Assembly (NCBI RefSeq): GCF_023149135.1
Contig: NZ_JAIWJX010000002.1
Span: 1,984,001 to 2,048,000, forward strand
Reading direction: 5' to 3'
Origin: Fictibacillus marinisediminis
GTDB taxonomy: Bacteria > Bacillota > Bacilli > Bacillales > Fictibacillaceae
Length of the DNA: 64,000 nt
This document shows, piece by piece, positions 9,596 through 19,883 of this stretch (position 1 is the stretch's first letter; every line of letters begins with the position of its first letter). Below the pieces are notes generated by a model. That model did not search any database. It worked only from the letters and a program-made list of their open reading frames with translations, and was not told where the DNA came from. The position numbers and the translations under genes were made by a program.

Positions 9596-9601
9596 AAAAA
9601 T

Positions 9602-9615
9602 CGAATAAATGTTCG
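9602..9615 (+). promoter_or_regulatory. LexA (SOS) box of recA
   Basis: CGAATAAATGTTCG matches the Gram-positive LexA consensus (CGAAC-N4-GTTCG type) with one change in the left half-site. It lies just upstream of the recA -35. Confidence 0.75.
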
Positions 9616-9623
9616 CAAAAAGA

Positions 9624-9652
9624 TTGGCAAACGGTGAAAAAAGAAGTAAAAT
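9624..9652 (+). promoter_or_regulatory. recA SigA promoter
   Basis: TTGGCA and TAAAAT separated by exactly 17 bases, eight bases after the LexA box. Confidence 0.75.
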
Positions 9653-9719
9653 AAAGCTATAGGAAATGACATCACAATGTACTTACATGTGCAATGATAT
9701 AAATTTGAGGAGTGATTAC

Positions 9720-10769
9720 ATGAGCGACCGCAAAGCGGCATTGGAAATGGCCTTGCGCCAGATTGAAAAACAATTCGGAAAAGGATCCATCATGAAACTT
9801 GGCGAGCAGGCTGAACAGAGAGTTTCCACCATCTCCAGCGGATCTCTTGCGCTTGATATCGCACTTGGCGTAGGCGGTTATCCAAGAGGACGGATCATCG
9901 AAGTATACGGACCTGAATCATCCGGTAAGACAACAGTTGCTCTGCATGCGATTGCAGAAGTGCAGAGAAACGGCGGACAAGCTGCGTTCATTGATGCAGA
10001 ACATGCGCTTGATCCTGTCTATGCACAAAAGCTCGGCGTAAACATTGATGAGCTTCTTTTATCTCAGCCGGATACTGGCGAACAGGCTCTTGAGATCGCG
10101 GAAGCCCTTGTCCGAAGCGGAGCAGTGGATATTCTGATCATTGACTCGGTTGCGGCTTTGGTTCCTAAAGCAGAGATCGAAGGAGAAATGGGAGATTCCC
10201 ACGTAGGCCTTCAGGCAAGACTGATGTCTCAGGCATTAAGAAAACTTTCCGGAGCGATCAGCAAATCAAAAACCATCGCGGTCTTCATTAACCAGATCCG
10301 TGAAAAAGTCGGCGTGATGTTCGGGAACCCGGAAACTACACCTGGGGGCCGTGCATTAAAGTTCTATTCTTCCGTCCGTTTGGAAGTACGCCGTGCTGAA
10401 ACATTGAAACAGGGCACGGATATGGTAGGGAACAAAACAAGAATTAAAGTGGTTAAAAATAAAGTGGCTCCTCCATTCAAGACGGCGGAAGTAGACATCA
10501 TGTATGGTGAAGGGATTTCAAGAGAAGGTGAAATCCTTGATATCGGTTCCGATATTGACGTCGTTCAAAAAAGCGGTGCCTGGTATTCCTTTGAAGGAGA
10601 CCGCCTCGGTCAGGGAAGAGAGAATTCCAAACAATTCCTGAAAGAGAACAAGGAAGTAGCAGAAGAGATCATTACACAGATCAGAGGCTACTATCGCCTC
10701 GGTGAAGAAGCCAACACTCCAGAACCTGCGACACAGGAAGAATCTGAGGAGTTTGAATTAACCGAATAG
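9720..10769 (+). CDS. recA: Recombinase A
   Basis: ATP-dependent strand-exchange protein and LexA coprotease of 349 aa. Walker A GPESSGKT is at residues 64-71, Walker B is ILIIDS near 140, and the DNA-binding loop region ([20 protein letters not shown]) follows. The C-terminus is acidic. ATG 9720 follows GAGGAGTGATTAC; an upstream in-frame ATG at 9666 is not supported by a ribosome site. A LexA box and SigA promoter lie upstream, so it is SOS-induced. Confidence 0.98.
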   Translation: MSDRKAALEMALRQIEKQFGKGSIMKLGEQAEQRVSTISSGSLALDIALGVGGYPRGRIIEVYGPESSGKTTVALHAIAEVQRNGGQAAFIDAEHALDPVYAQKLGVNIDELLLSQPDTGEQALEIAEALVRSGAVDILIIDSVAALVPKAEIEGEMGDSHVGLQARLMSQALRKLSGAISKSKTIAVFINQIREKVGVMFGNPETTPGGRALKFYSSVRLEVRRAETLKQGTDMVGNKTRIKVVKNKVAPPFKTAEVDIMYGEGISREGEILDIGSDIDVVQKSGAWYSFEGDRLGQGRENSKQFLKENKEVAEEIITQIRGYYRLGEEANTPEPATQEESEEFELTE

Positions 10770-10777
10770 CGTTTTAG

Positions 10778-10808
10778 ACCGTACATACCTGCTATGTACG
10801 GTTTTTTT
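10778..10808 (+). terminator. Terminator after recA
   Basis: ACCGTACATA/TATGTACGGT stem, CCTGC loop, T7. Confidence 0.9.
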
Positions 10809-10904
10809 AAAAGGATAGGAAAGTATTAGTTTAACAGAGATTTGTGAGATAAATAGACTGCGTAATATCTGCAAATAAACTGCAGTTCACGCTTGGCGTC
10901 CGCA

Positions 10905-10942
10905 GCCGGACAGGGTCACAGCCCTGTCTGTTCATGGCCGGT
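10905..10942. other. GC-rich stem-loop in the recA-rny gap
   Basis: GACAGGG and CCCTGTC enclose a six-base loop, with CCGG on both outer sides. It has no T tract. It is the only clear structure in the 378-base gap (10809-11186) besides the rny promoter. Identity unknown. Confidence 0.4.
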
Positions 10943-11019
10943 ATAATTTCCTTTGATTGGATATAAATAAAACTTGCCAATTTTGAAAGGAAGATTTATC
11001 ATAGATAATTTGACATCTC

Positions 11020-11048
11020 TTGACATAACGTGCTGTCCTTTATAAAAT
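11020..11048 (+). promoter_or_regulatory. rny SigA promoter
   Basis: TTGACA, 17-base spacer, TAAAAT, about 140 bases upstream of rny. Confidence 0.7.
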
Positions 11049-11186
11049 GGAGGTATACTTTGATTTCATTTGAAATTAAAAGATATAACCTGAAATGAGA
11101 ATGGCATGACTTGTGCACAACACTTTGTTACACGAATGATGCTTATGACCCAGTAAAAAAAGTAGATAGCAAGAGGAGGTGGAAAC

Positions 11187-12752
11187 ATGGAAAACATTAT
11201 TGTCTTCATCTCCAGTTTGCTTGTCTCAGCAGGTGTCGGTGCAGTTGTCGGATATCTTGTTAGGAAAAAAATTGCCGAAGCAAAAATTTCAAGCGCGGAA
11301 AATGCTGCTGCTCAGATCGTTGAAGAAGCAAAGCGAGATGGTGAAGCGAGCAAGAAGGAAGCCCTGCTTGAAGCCAAGGATGAAATCCATAAGCTAAGAA
11401 CAGAAGCAGAGCGCGACATTCGTGAACGCAGAAATGAGCTTCAGAGACAAGAACAACGATTGGTACAAAAAGAAGAGATTCTTGACCGGAAAAGTGAGAC
11501 TCTTGATAAAAAAGAGGAATCATTGGAGAAGCGTGAGGAGTCTCTCACCAAAAAACAACGACAAATTGAAGAGATTGAAAGCAAAGTGGAGGAGCTGCTC
11601 AGAGAGCAGCAAAGAGAACTGGAACGTATATCCGGCTTTACGCGTGAAGAAGCCAAGCTGATCATCATGGGCGAGGTAGAAAACGAAGTTTCTCATGAAA
11701 TGGCTATGATGGTGAAGGATATGGAAAATCGCGCTAAAGAAGAAGCGGATAAAAAAGCAAAAGAGATTCTTTCTCTTGCGATCCAGCGATGCGCGGCTGA
11801 CCACGTTGCTGAAACGACAGTTTCTGTCGTGAACTTGCCAAATGATGAGATGAAGGGCCGAATTATCGGGCGCGAAGGACGAAATATCCGTACGCTGGAA
11901 ACGCTAACAGGCATTGATTTGATCATTGATGATACGCCTGAAGCCGTCATTCTTTCTGGTTTTGACCCGATCCGCAGGGAAATTGCCCGTATGGCGCTTG
12001 ACAAGCTCGTTCAAGATGGCAGAATTCATCCTGCCAGAATCGAAGAGATGGTTGAAAAATCTCGCCGTGAAGTGGACGAGTATATCAGGGAAGTAGGTGA
12101 GCAGACTACTTTTGAAGTAGGAGTTCATGGACTTCATCCTGATTTGATTAAGATCTTAGGGCGTTTGAAGTACCGTACAAGCTACGGCCAAAATGTATTG
12201 AAACATTCAATGGAAGTAGCGTACCTCGCCGGTTTGATGGCAGCAGAAATTGGAGAAGATGTTCATTTGGCCCGCCGTGCAGGTTTGCTTCATGACATTG
12301 GGAAAGCGATTGATCATGAAGTAGAAGGCAGCCACGTCGATATCGGTGTGGAATTGGCAACCAAGTATAAGGAACATCCAGTAGTTATCAATTCAATTGC
12401 TTCCCATCACGGAGATACAGAACCAACTTCAATTATCGCTACTCTTGTTGCCGCCGCTGATGCATTGTCAGCAGCAAGACCTGGAGCTAGACGTGAAACG
12501 TTGGAAACATATATCAGACGTCTGGAAAAACTCGAAGAGATTTCCGAGTCGTTTGACGGCGTGGAAAAATCATTTGCGATCCAGGCCGGAAGAGAAATCA
12601 GAATCATGGTTAAACCAGATTTAGTCGATGATTTGGCTTCTTACCGTTTAGCACGGGATATTACGAAAAAAATTGAAAATGAACTGGATTATCCAGGACA
12701 TATTAAAGTAACAGTCATTCGGGAAACAAGAGCTGTTGAGTACGCAAAATAA
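11187..12752 (+). CDS. rny: Ribonuclease Y
   Basis: Membrane-anchored endoribonuclease that starts decay of many mRNAs in Bacillus. The 521 aa protein has an N-terminal membrane segment ([20 protein letters not shown]), a long Lys/Glu coiled coil (about 30-190), a KH domain ([17 protein letters not shown], near 215) and an HD domain ([12 protein letters not shown], near 368). AAGAGGAGGTGGAAAC precedes the ATG. ymdB follows after a short hairpin. Confidence 0.97.
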   Translation: MENIIVFISSLLVSAGVGAVVGYLVRKKIAEAKISSAENAAAQIVEEAKRDGEASKKEALLEAKDEIHKLRTEAERDIRERRNELQRQEQRLVQKEEILDRKSETLDKKEESLEKREESLTKKQRQIEEIESKVEELLREQQRELERISGFTREEAKLIIMGEVENEVSHEMAMMVKDMENRAKEEADKKAKEILSLAIQRCAADHVAETTVSVVNLPNDEMKGRIIGREGRNIRTLETLTGIDLIIDDTPEAVILSGFDPIRREIARMALDKLVQDGRIHPARIEEMVEKSRREVDEYIREVGEQTTFEVGVHGLHPDLIKILGRLKYRTSYGQNVLKHSMEVAYLAGLMAAEIGEDVHLARRAGLLHDIGKAIDHEVEGSHVDIGVELATKYKEHPVVINSIASHHGDTEPTSIIATLVAAADALSAARPGARRETLETYIRRLEKLEEISESFDGVEKSFAIQAGREIRIMVKPDLVDDLASYRLARDITKKIENELDYPGHIKVTVIRETRAVEYAK

Positions 12753-12781
12753 AGTGGTGTATACCACTTTATTTTGTTTTT
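12750..12781 (+). terminator. Terminator-like hairpin between rny and ymdB
   Basis: AAAGTGGT/ACCACTTT stem with a GTAT turn, then ATTTTGTTTTT. It overlaps the rny stop and probably attenuates rather than fully separates ymdB. Confidence 0.6.
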
Positions 12782-12809
12782 ATACAGAATGCAGTAAAAG
12801 GAGTTCTTC

Positions 12810-13604
12810 ATGAAGATTTTATTTGTTGGGGACGTCGTCGGTTCTCCAGGTAGAAAAATGATCGACACGTATTTGCCTAAATTAAAACGAAAATATCAGC
12901 CGCTTATTACGATTGTGAACGGTGAAAACGCTGCACATGGCAGGGGGATTACCGGAAGAATCGTAAAGGGGATTTTTGAAGCGGGGGCACAGGCCATCAC
13001 GCTCGGGAATCACGCGTGGGACAATAGAGAAATTTTTGAGATCATCGACACTACTCCCCAATTGGTTAGGCCAGCCAATTTTCCTGTTGGGACACCAGGC
13101 AACGGATCAGCTCTCATAAAGATGAACCAGCTTGAAATTGGCATCATTAATTTACAAGGACGGACATTTCTCCCTCCTCTCGACTGCCCTTTTGAAAAGG
13201 CTGAACAACTGGTTGAAGAATTACGGAAGCGGACGCCGATTATCTTTGTCGATTTTCATGCAGAAGCAACAAGTGAAAAGCAAGCGATGGGCTGGTTCCT
13301 CGACGGCAAAGTAACTGCGGTCGTTGGCACGCATACCCATGTCCAGACCGCAGATCAGCGTATCCTTCCTCAAGGAACCGCTTACTTGACAGATGTAGGG
13401 ATGACCGGCCCGTATGACGGGATATTAGGGATGGACCGGGAAGCTGTTTTGAAAAAGTTTCTTACCAGTTTACCGGTAAGGTTTGAAGTTTCTTCCGGAA
13501 GGGAACAGTTAAGTGGCGTCTTAATAGAGTGTGATCCTGCAACTGGAAAAGCGAAAACGATCAAGACCATTTTGATTAACGACGACCACCCGTTTTTTGA
13601 ATAA
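12810..13604 (+). CDS. ymdB: YmdB metallophosphoesterase
   Basis: 264 aa calcineurin-like phosphodiesterase. Metal-binding motifs are GDVVGSPGR at residues 6-14, NGENAAHG near 38, GNHAWDN near 66 and GTHTHVQTAD near 175. B. subtilis YmdB affects bistable motility versus biofilm gene expression and hydrolyses cyclic 2',3'-nucleotides. It keeps the conserved position between rny and spoVS. Confidence 0.93.
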   Translation: MKILFVGDVVGSPGRKMIDTYLPKLKRKYQPLITIVNGENAAHGRGITGRIVKGIFEAGAQAITLGNHAWDNREIFEIIDTTPQLVRPANFPVGTPGNGSALIKMNQLEIGIINLQGRTFLPPLDCPFEKAEQLVEELRKRTPIIFVDFHAEATSEKQAMGWFLDGKVTAVVGTHTHVQTADQRILPQGTAYLTDVGMTGPYDGILGMDREAVLKKFLTSLPVRFEVSSGREQLSGVLIECDPATGKAKTIKTILINDDHPFFE

Positions 13605-13666
13605 AAATACTTTTGGTATAACATTTTATCGCTTGCCAGCATATTGTTGTAAACTTTTCCATACTG

Positions 13667-13693
13667 CAGGAATACGGGCTCTTACCAATGAAT
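13667..13693 (+). promoter_or_regulatory. SigH-type promoter of spoVS
   Basis: CAGGAATA and TGAAT at SigH-like spacing upstream of spoVS. B. subtilis spoVS is SigH-dependent, which supports the reading. Confidence 0.6.
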
Positions 13694-13734
13694 ATAGTAG
13701 AATTGGTATCATATCTCTAAGGAGGTACAAATTA

Positions 13735-13995
13735 ATGGAAATATTAAAAGTTTCAGCAAAATCCAACCCTAATTCTGTAGCTGGTGCACTCGCCGGAGTT
13801 CTTCGTGAAAGAGGAGGAGCTGAAATTCAAGCAATTGGGGCCGGTGCATTAAACCAAGCCGTTAAGGCAGTAGCTATCGCACGAGGATTTGTAGCGCCTA
13901 GCGGAGTTGACCTCATTTGTATTCCTGCGTTTACCGATATTTTGATTGATGGAGAAGAAAGAACTGGGATTAAGCTGATTGTCGAGCCACGTTAA
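13735..13995 (+). CDS. spoVS: Stage V sporulation protein S
   Basis: 86 aa Alba-like dimeric DNA/RNA-binding protein needed for spore coat assembly and engulfment-stage progress. The sequence MEILKVSAKSNPNSVAGAL is nearly invariant across Bacillaceae. AAGGAGGTACAAATTA precedes the ATG. The open frame extends upstream without a start and is not translated sequence. Confidence 0.97.
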   Translation: MEILKVSAKSNPNSVAGALAGVLRERGGAEIQAIGAGALNQAVKAVAIARGFVAPSGVDLICIPAFTDILIDGEERTGIKLIVEPR

Positions 13996-14011
13996 CTAAA
14001 AACTGTAAGCT

Positions 14012-14048
14012 GCCTGTTTGCCTGCTTTTTGCGCAAACAGGTTTTTTT
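14012..14048 (+). terminator. Terminator after spoVS
   Basis: CCTGTTTGC/GCAAACAGG stem and T7. The rest of the gap to 14318 is AT-rich, with no gene or clear promoter that I can support. Confidence 0.85.
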
Positions 14049-14318
14049 GAGTGCGTAAATGTGGGTGAGAGCCTTCTGTAATTCACTGACGGCACCTATT
14101 AATTTTTCAATGAATACTTGCTTTTTTGTGAAGTTAGGTCTAGAATTGTAAACGTTTAGTACATATTTTTTAACAGCCATCTTTATACCCATCTTAGTGA
14201 TCAGCGCGCTTATTTTCTTTCGGAAAATAGCGTATTTTTATACATGGAGACTTATGTTTTCTCCAGTAAACGCAATTGGTGAGTATATAGAATGAAAAGC
14301 ATAGAAGGGGTGGAGTTC

Positions 14319-16055
14319 ATGATTGATCAACTTTCCTGGAAAGTTGGCGGACAGCAAGGGGAAGGGATAGACAGTACCGGAGAAATTTTTGCAATGGCCT
14401 TAAATCGTCTTGGATACTATCTCTACAGTTATCGGCACTTTTCTTCACGTATCAAAGGCGGACATACGAACAACAAGATTCGTGTCAGCACCAAACAAAC
14501 AAGGTCGATCTCGGATGATCTTGATATTTTAATCGCGTTTGACCAGGAAACCATTGATGTAAATATTCATGAGATGCGGGACGGAGGAGTCGTCATCGGC
14601 GACGCGAAGTTTAATCCAGTTGTTCCGGAAGGCTCAAAAGTAAGGCTCTTTTCAGTCCCGTTCACGGAAATAGCGAATGAGCTTGGCACTTCCTTGATGA
14701 AGAACATGGTGGCCATCGGCGCTACGAGTGCAGTGCTCGATTTGCCGGCTGAATCGTACATAGATGTGGTTGAGGAAATCTTTTCAAGAAAAGGCGCTAA
14801 AGTCGTAGAAAAGAATATGGATGCAATCCGTAAAGGCGCTGAGTTCTTTAATGAAGCAGCAGGGGGTCCGCTCGAGGGGTTCCAGCTGAATAAAGCTGAC
14901 GGAAAAAAACGTATGTTTATGATCGGCAATGATGCCATCGCTCTTGGATTCGTAGCCGGCGGTGTCCGCTTCATGGCGGCTTATCCGATTACTCCCGCCT
15001 CAGAGATTATGGAATACCTCATTAAGAAACTTCCTCAGTTTGGCGGAACCGTTATCCAAACTGAAGATGAGATCGCAGCTTGTACGATGGCCATCGGCGC
15101 TAACTATGCTGGTGTACGTACTGTGACTTCATCTGCGGGTCCTGGTTTATCCCTCATGATGGAATCCATCGGCCTTGCAGGAATGACAGAAACACCGCTC
15201 GTCGTCGTTGATACACAGCGCGGCGGTCCTAGTACAGGGCTTCCGACGAAACAGGAACAGTCGGATTTAATGGCGATGATCTACGGTACACATGGTGAGA
15301 TTCCAAAGGTCGTCATGGCGCCAAGCACAGCAGAAGAAGCTTTCTATGATGCTGTGGAAGCCTTGAATATTGCAGAAGAGTACCAATGCCCGGTCATTTT
15401 ACTGACTGATCTTCAGCTTTCTCTAGGAAAACAATCCGTAGAACCGCTTGATTTCAGCAAAGTTGAAATTCGCCGCGGCACCCTGGATTTGAATGCTGAG
15501 CTTCCTGAAGAAGAAGGCGGCTACTATAAACGCTATGAACTGACGGATTCCGGAGTATCTCCTCGTGTTATACCGGGAATGAAAAACGGCATTCATCACG
15601 TGACAGGCGTCGAGCACGACGAAACGGGCAAGCCGTCAGAGGTTGCTGCAAACCGCTTGAAGCAGATGGATAAGCGTCTCCGAAAACTGAAGAACCTGAA
15701 ATTCAACACGCCGGTCGTAAAATATACCCCGAATGAAGAGGCTGATCTTCTGCTTGTCGGGTTCAACTCCACAAGAGGCGTGATTGAGGAGGTTATTCCT
15801 CGTCTGGAAGCGGAAGGAATCAAGGTAAACCATGCGCATCTACGTTTGATTCATCCATTCCCGGTTGAAGAGATGAAGACTTTAATTGATTCAGCGAAAA
15901 AGGTAGCGGTCATTGAGAATAATGCTACTGGACAGCTGGCCAATATCCTTAAAATGAACCTGGGTGCTCATCACAAGATTGAGAGCATCTTAAAATATGA
16001 CGGTAATCCATTTCTTCCTTCTGAAATTTTCAATAAATGCAAGGAGCTGGTTTAA
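14319..16055 (+). CDS. korA: 2-oxoacid:ferredoxin oxidoreductase, alpha subunit (gamma-alpha fusion)
   Basis: Catalyses CoA- and thiamine-diphosphate-dependent oxidative decarboxylation of a 2-oxoacid (probably 2-oxoglutarate) with ferredoxin as acceptor. The 578 aa protein is a fusion: an N-terminal gamma domain (GGQQGEGIDSTGEIF) followed by the alpha pyrimidine-binding domain (YPITPASEIMEYL near 225). ATG 14319 follows AAGGGGTGGAG; an upstream ATG at 14292 would add nine residues. The stop is directly followed by the beta subunit start. B. subtilis has tdh-kbl at this position instead. Confidence 0.9.
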   Translation: MIDQLSWKVGGQQGEGIDSTGEIFAMALNRLGYYLYSYRHFSSRIKGGHTNNKIRVSTKQTRSISDDLDILIAFDQETIDVNIHEMRDGGVVIGDAKFNPVVPEGSKVRLFSVPFTEIANELGTSLMKNMVAIGATSAVLDLPAESYIDVVEEIFSRKGAKVVEKNMDAIRKGAEFFNEAAGGPLEGFQLNKADGKKRMFMIGNDAIALGFVAGGVRFMAAYPITPASEIMEYLIKKLPQFGGTVIQTEDEIAACTMAIGANYAGVRTVTSSAGPGLSLMMESIGLAGMTETPLVVVDTQRGGPSTGLPTKQEQSDLMAMIYGTHGEIPKVVMAPSTAEEAFYDAVEALNIAEEYQCPVILLTDLQLSLGKQSVEPLDFSKVEIRRGTLDLNAELPEEEGGYYKRYELTDSGVSPRVIPGMKNGIHHVTGVEHDETGKPSEVAANRLKQMDKRLRKLKNLKFNTPVVKYTPNEEADLLLVGFNSTRGVIEEVIPRLEAEGIKVNHAHLRLIHPFPVEEMKTLIDSAKKVAVIENNATGQLANILKMNLGAHHKIESILKYDGNPFLPSEIFNKCKELV

Positions 16056-16922
16056 ATGGCGACGTTTAAAGACTTCAGAAATTCAGTAAAACCGAACTGG
16101 TGCCCTGGCTGCGGCGACTTTTCCGTGCAGGCATCCATACAGCGGGCGGCAGCAAACGTCGGGCTTGAACCGAACGACCTTGCAGTGATCTCGGGGATCG
16201 GGTGTTCCGGGCGTATCTCGGGTTACATTAAATCCTATGGCTTCCATGGCATTCACGGCCGTGTTCTTCCAATCGCCCAAGGCGTGAAAATGGCCAACCG
16301 TGATCTGACAGTTATTGCCTCTGGAGGAGACGGTGATGGATTCGCTATCGGAATGGGCCATACCGTTCATGCGATCCGAAGAAATATTGACGTAACCTAT
16401 ATCGTAATGGACAACCAAATCTACGGATTAACGAAGGGGCAGACTTCACCCCGCTCTGCTGAAGGATTTAAAACGAAAAGTACGCCAGAAGGTTCTGTAG
16501 AGTCCGCTATCGGAGTGATGGAACTTGCTCTTACAGCAGGTGCAACGTTCGTTGCGCAAAGCTTTTCAAGTGACCTGAAAGAACTGACTGCGATCATACA
16601 AAAAGGGATTGAACATAAAGGCTTCTCATTAATCAATGTGTTCTCTCCCTGTGTAACTTATAATAAAGTAAACACATATGACTGGTTCAAAGAACACCTT
16701 ACAAGCCTTGATACAATCGAAGGCTATGATCCTTCCAATCGGATGATGGCGATGCAGACTCTGATGGAAAACGACGGACTCGTCAAAGGCATCATCTATC
16801 AGAATACAGTAAAACCTTCCTATCAGGACCTTGCCCACGGATACAGCAAGGATGCATTATCCAAAGCGGACCTGAAGATGGATGAAGAGAAATTTAACGG
16901 CTTACTTGCCGAATTTATGTAA
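16056..16922 (+). CDS. korB: 2-oxoacid:ferredoxin oxidoreductase, beta subunit
   Basis: Thiamine-diphosphate-binding subunit of 288 aa. WCPGCGDF at residues 16-23 is the family hallmark; the TPP-binding GDGD motif is near residue 90 (SGGDGDGFAIG). The Cys pair in CPGC is expected to bind or sit near an Fe-S cluster. It begins at the base after the korA stop. Confidence 0.92.
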   Translation: MATFKDFRNSVKPNWCPGCGDFSVQASIQRAAANVGLEPNDLAVISGIGCSGRISGYIKSYGFHGIHGRVLPIAQGVKMANRDLTVIASGGDGDGFAIGMGHTVHAIRRNIDVTYIVMDNQIYGLTKGQTSPRSAEGFKTKSTPEGSVESAIGVMELALTAGATFVAQSFSSDLKELTAIIQKGIEHKGFSLINVFSPCVTYNKVNTYDWFKEHLTSLDTIEGYDPSNRMMAMQTLMENDGLVKGIIYQNTVKPSYQDLAHGYSKDALSKADLKMDEEKFNGLLAEFM

Positions 16923-16929
16923 TAAATAA

Positions 16930-16967
16930 AAAAGGCATCCTGAACATTTATGTTCAGGATGCCTTTT
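16930..16967. terminator. Bidirectional terminator between korB and the MFS gene
   Basis: AAAAAGGCATCCTGAACA mirrored by TGTTCAGGATGCCTTTTT. The last codons and stop of the convergent MFS gene lie inside this stem. Confidence 0.88.
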
Positions 16968-18147
16968 TATGATTGCGCAACGCAAGTTCAAGTTTTTTGT
17001 TTCTGACAATGGAGACCATATTGATGAGCAGGAAAATCATCGTAATGTAAAAGATATCTTTAATGTTATAGGACGCAGCTACAAAGGTTCCCAGCAATGG
17101 GCCGAACAGGTTCCCGAGAAAACGGGCAGAAGAGCTAATTCCAAAAGCGGTAGCCTGCAGGTTTGGAGGTGCCAGTTTTTTAACGAGAACATTCAGTGAA
17201 GGGATCATTCCTCCGATAAATAGGCCTAGTAAAAACCTGCCTGCTAACAGGGCCTTCACATCGGTAGCCAGAACTTGAGGCAGAAAAGCAAGTGCAGCCA
17301 TGAGCAAAGAGAAGATGAGAACTTTCCGCTGTCCATAGCGGTCGCCGATTCTTCCAAGGATCGGTGACCCAATCAGGTTAGCAATACCTGTTACGGCACT
17401 GATCAGCCCTACGACTAAAGTCAAATGGCTGCCATGGTAAATGGTCCTGGTGTAAAGGGTGATGATCGGCTGGATACTCATCATTGCAAGCTGGGTGATT
17501 GCAGCTGCGATAAATACAGGAAACAGGGGCTTAAGTGCTCTCCATTCGTTTTTCTTTTTGATGCTTCTTTCCTTTTTAACTGCGACATCTTCTTTAATAA
17601 AGAACATGACGACCATCCCTGCGATCAAAATAAGTCCACCTGTGACAAAAAAGACACCTTCAAATCCAAAGATCTCAGACAGAAAGCCTCCGATTAGTGG
17701 ACCGATCAGTGTGCCGACAATCTGGCCAGTCTGCAGTGTGCCGAGGGATCTTCCAGCATCTTTGTCTGGTGTAACGGAAGCCTGGAGGGAAATGGACATG
17801 GAGATAAAACCGGAGAACAGACCATTGATCAGACGCAATACGAGAAGCTGTTCCGGCCCTGTCACAAGCCCCATTAACGCTGTGACAGTCCCCATCCCTA
17901 TTGCAGAACGGATGAGCATTACTTTTCGTCCATATCGGTCAGCGAGTGAGCCCCATAGCGGCTGAAATAAAAAAGAAGTGATAAACTGAGCAGAAAAAAT
18001 CCAACCTGTCCAATGTTCAACACTTTGAATATTTGAAACTCCAAGTTTTTCAATATATAGGGGCAAAAAGGGGATGATCAAGCTCATTCCTGCAGCGATC
18101 AGAAAATTGGCCGGCCAAAGAATCCAAAGTGATCGTTTCCAATACAT
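16954..18147 (-). CDS. MFS drug-type efflux transporter
   Basis: 397 aa major facilitator with 12 predicted membrane helices and motif A GSLADRYGRK between helices 2 and 3. It resembles the TetA/MdtG/YitG drug-proton antiporters; substrate unknown. Convergent to korB, with the terminator hairpin inside its 3' end. It is absent from this place in B. subtilis, so it belongs to the variable content between spoVS and miaB. Confidence 0.82.
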   Translation of the reverse strand: MYWKRSLWILWPANFLIAAGMSLIIPFLPLYIEKLGVSNIQSVEHWTGWIFSAQFITSFLFQPLWGSLADRYGRKVMLIRSAIGMGTVTALMGLVTGPEQLLVLRLINGLFSGFISMSISLQASVTPDKDAGRSLGTLQTGQIVGTLIGPLIGGFLSEIFGFEGVFFVTGGLILIAGMVVMFFIKEDVAVKKERSIKKKNEWRALKPLFPVFIAAAITQLAMMSIQPIITLYTRTIYHGSHLTLVVGLISAVTGIANLIGSPILGRIGDRYGQRKVLIFSLLMAALAFLPQVLATDVKALLAGRFLLGLFIGGMIPSLNVLVKKLAPPNLQATAFGISSSARFLGNLFGPLLGTFVAASYNIKDIFYITMIFLLINMVSIVRNKKLELALRNHKKAS

Positions 18148-18359
18148 TGAAGCATCATCTCTTTCATAAACGGTTTCTGCCTTTTATTTTACTCCTGTCA
18201 TTTAATAAAGTGAAATTTAAGCATTATTAATTATTGAGTATTATTGATATTTTGAAGGGACACCAATCATTCCTTTTGCAATCGAAGTCTGTTATAATAT
18301 TGAAGTTATCAGAGAAAAACACCTCTAGAGTTTCGCTGTTTGCAAGGGAGGAAATTGCA

Positions 18360-19883
18360 ATGAACCAACAGGGATCGAATCCTGTGAAAGATAAAAATAA
18401 AACCTCTAAGGATTACGCCAGCTATTTTCAAACGACGTACCAGCCGCCTTCCTTAAAGGACGCTAAAAAACGCGGAAAAGAAGAAATTAAGATTGTAAAA
18501 GATTTTGTAATTGAAGAGGATTTACGAAGAATTGGAAATGGCAAGAAATTTTATATCAGGACCTATGGCTGCCAGATGAATGAGCATGATACGGAAATCA
18601 TGGCCGGAATTCTCGGAGACATGGGCTATGAAGCTACGGCAGAAGTGATGGATGCCGATCTAATCCTGCTTAATACATGCGCCATCCGAGAGAACGCCGA
18701 GAATAAGGTTTTCGGTGAACTGGGACATCTCAAGCCGCTGAAAGTGGACAAACCTGATCTATTGATCGGAGTCTGCGGCTGCATGTCTCAAGAAGAATCT
18801 GTTGTCAATAAATTGTTGAAAACCTATAATCAGGTGGATATGATATTCGGTACCCATAACATCCACAGACTTCCGCAGATCGTGAAAGAAGCTTATCTTT
18901 CAAAAGAACGAGTCGTTGAAGTATGGTCCAAAGAAGGAGATATCGTTGAGAATCTTCCACGTGTGCGAAAGGGCAACATTCAGGGATGGGTCAACATCAT
19001 GTACGGATGCGACAAGTTCTGTACGTACTGTATCGTTCCTTATACGCGAGGGAAGGAAAGAAGCCGCCGTCCTGAAGATATCATTGAAGAAGTAAGGCAC
19101 CTTGCCCGCAACGGCTATCAGGAAGTAACTCTCTTGGGGCAAAACGTGAACGCTTACGGAAAAGACTTTGAAGATATTGAATTCGGTCTCGGTGACCTGA
19201 TGGATGAGATCCGTAAGATTGACATTCCGAGGGTCCGCTTTACGACAAGTCATCCGCGGGATTTTGATGATCATCTGATTGAAGTACTCGCGAAGGGCGG
19301 AAACTTGGTCGAACATATCCACCTTCCTGTCCAGCACGGCAACAGTGACATTTTAAAGCTCATGGCGAGAAAGTATACGCGTGAACACTATCTTGAGCTT
19401 GTCGGAAAAATTAAAAAGGCCATTCCAAATGCTGCACTGACGACAGACATCATCGTCGGTTTTCCGAACGAGACAGAAGAGCAGTTTGAGGAAACGCTGT
19501 CTCTCGTAAAAGAAGTCGAGTACGATGCTGCTTATACCTTTATTTATTCACCGCGTGAAGGAACACCAGCCGCCAAGATGGCTGATAATGTGCCTTTAGA
19601 AACGAAAAAAGAAAGACTGCAGCGTTTGAATTCAATATTGAACGATATTTCGCTGCGCAAGAACCAAGCTTACCTGGACACGGTAGTTGAAGTGCTCGTT
19701 GAAGGGGAAAGCAAGAAGAATCCGGATGTATTATCAGGGCATACCACAACGAATAAAGTGGTGAACTTTAAAGGGCCGAAGCATCTCATCGGAAAGATTG
19801 TAAAAGTTCATGTTAAAGATGCGAAAACGTGGACGTTAAGCGGGGATCTACTAGAAGAAAAGGCGGGAGTGTTAGAGGGATGA
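18360..19883 (+). CDS. miaB: tRNA-2-methylthio-N6-dimethylallyladenosine synthase
   Basis: Radical SAM methylthiotransferase that modifies A37 of tRNAs reading UNN codons, acting on the product of MiaA (also in this window). The 507 aa protein has the N-terminal UPF0004 domain with three cluster cysteines ([27 protein letters not shown]), the radical SAM CxxxCxxC (CDKFCTYC near residue 220) and a C-terminal TRAM domain. ATG 18360 follows AAGGGAGGAAATTGC. It overlaps ricA by four bases. Confidence 0.96.
   Translation: MNQQGSNPVKDKNKTSKDYASYFQTTYQPPSLKDAKKRGKEEIKIVKDFVIEEDLRRIGNGKKFYIRTYGCQMNEHDTEIMAGILGDMGYEATAEVMDADLILLNTCAIRENAENKVFGELGHLKPLKVDKPDLLIGVCGCMSQEESVVNKLLKTYNQVDMIFGTHNIHRLPQIVKEAYLSKERVVEVWSKEGDIVENLPRVRKGNIQGWVNIMYGCDKFCTYCIVPYTRGKERSRRPEDIIEEVRHLARNGYQEVTLLGQNVNAYGKDFEDIEFGLGDLMDEIRKIDIPRVRFTTSHPRDFDDHLIEVLAKGGNLVEHIHLPVQHGNSDILKLMARKYTREHYLELVGKIKKAIPNAALTTDIIVGFPNETEEQFEETLSLVKEVEYDAAYTFIYSPREGTPAAKMADNVPLETKKERLQRLNSILNDISLRKNQAYLDTVVEVLVEGESKKNPDVLSGHTTTNKVVNFKGPKHLIGKIVKVHVKDAKTWTLSGDLLEEKAGVLEG

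Noticed and set aside
13992..14192. Possible 66-aa minus-strand protein between spoVS and korA
   Set aside because: It overlaps the spoVS terminator, has no good ribosome site and no recognisable family.
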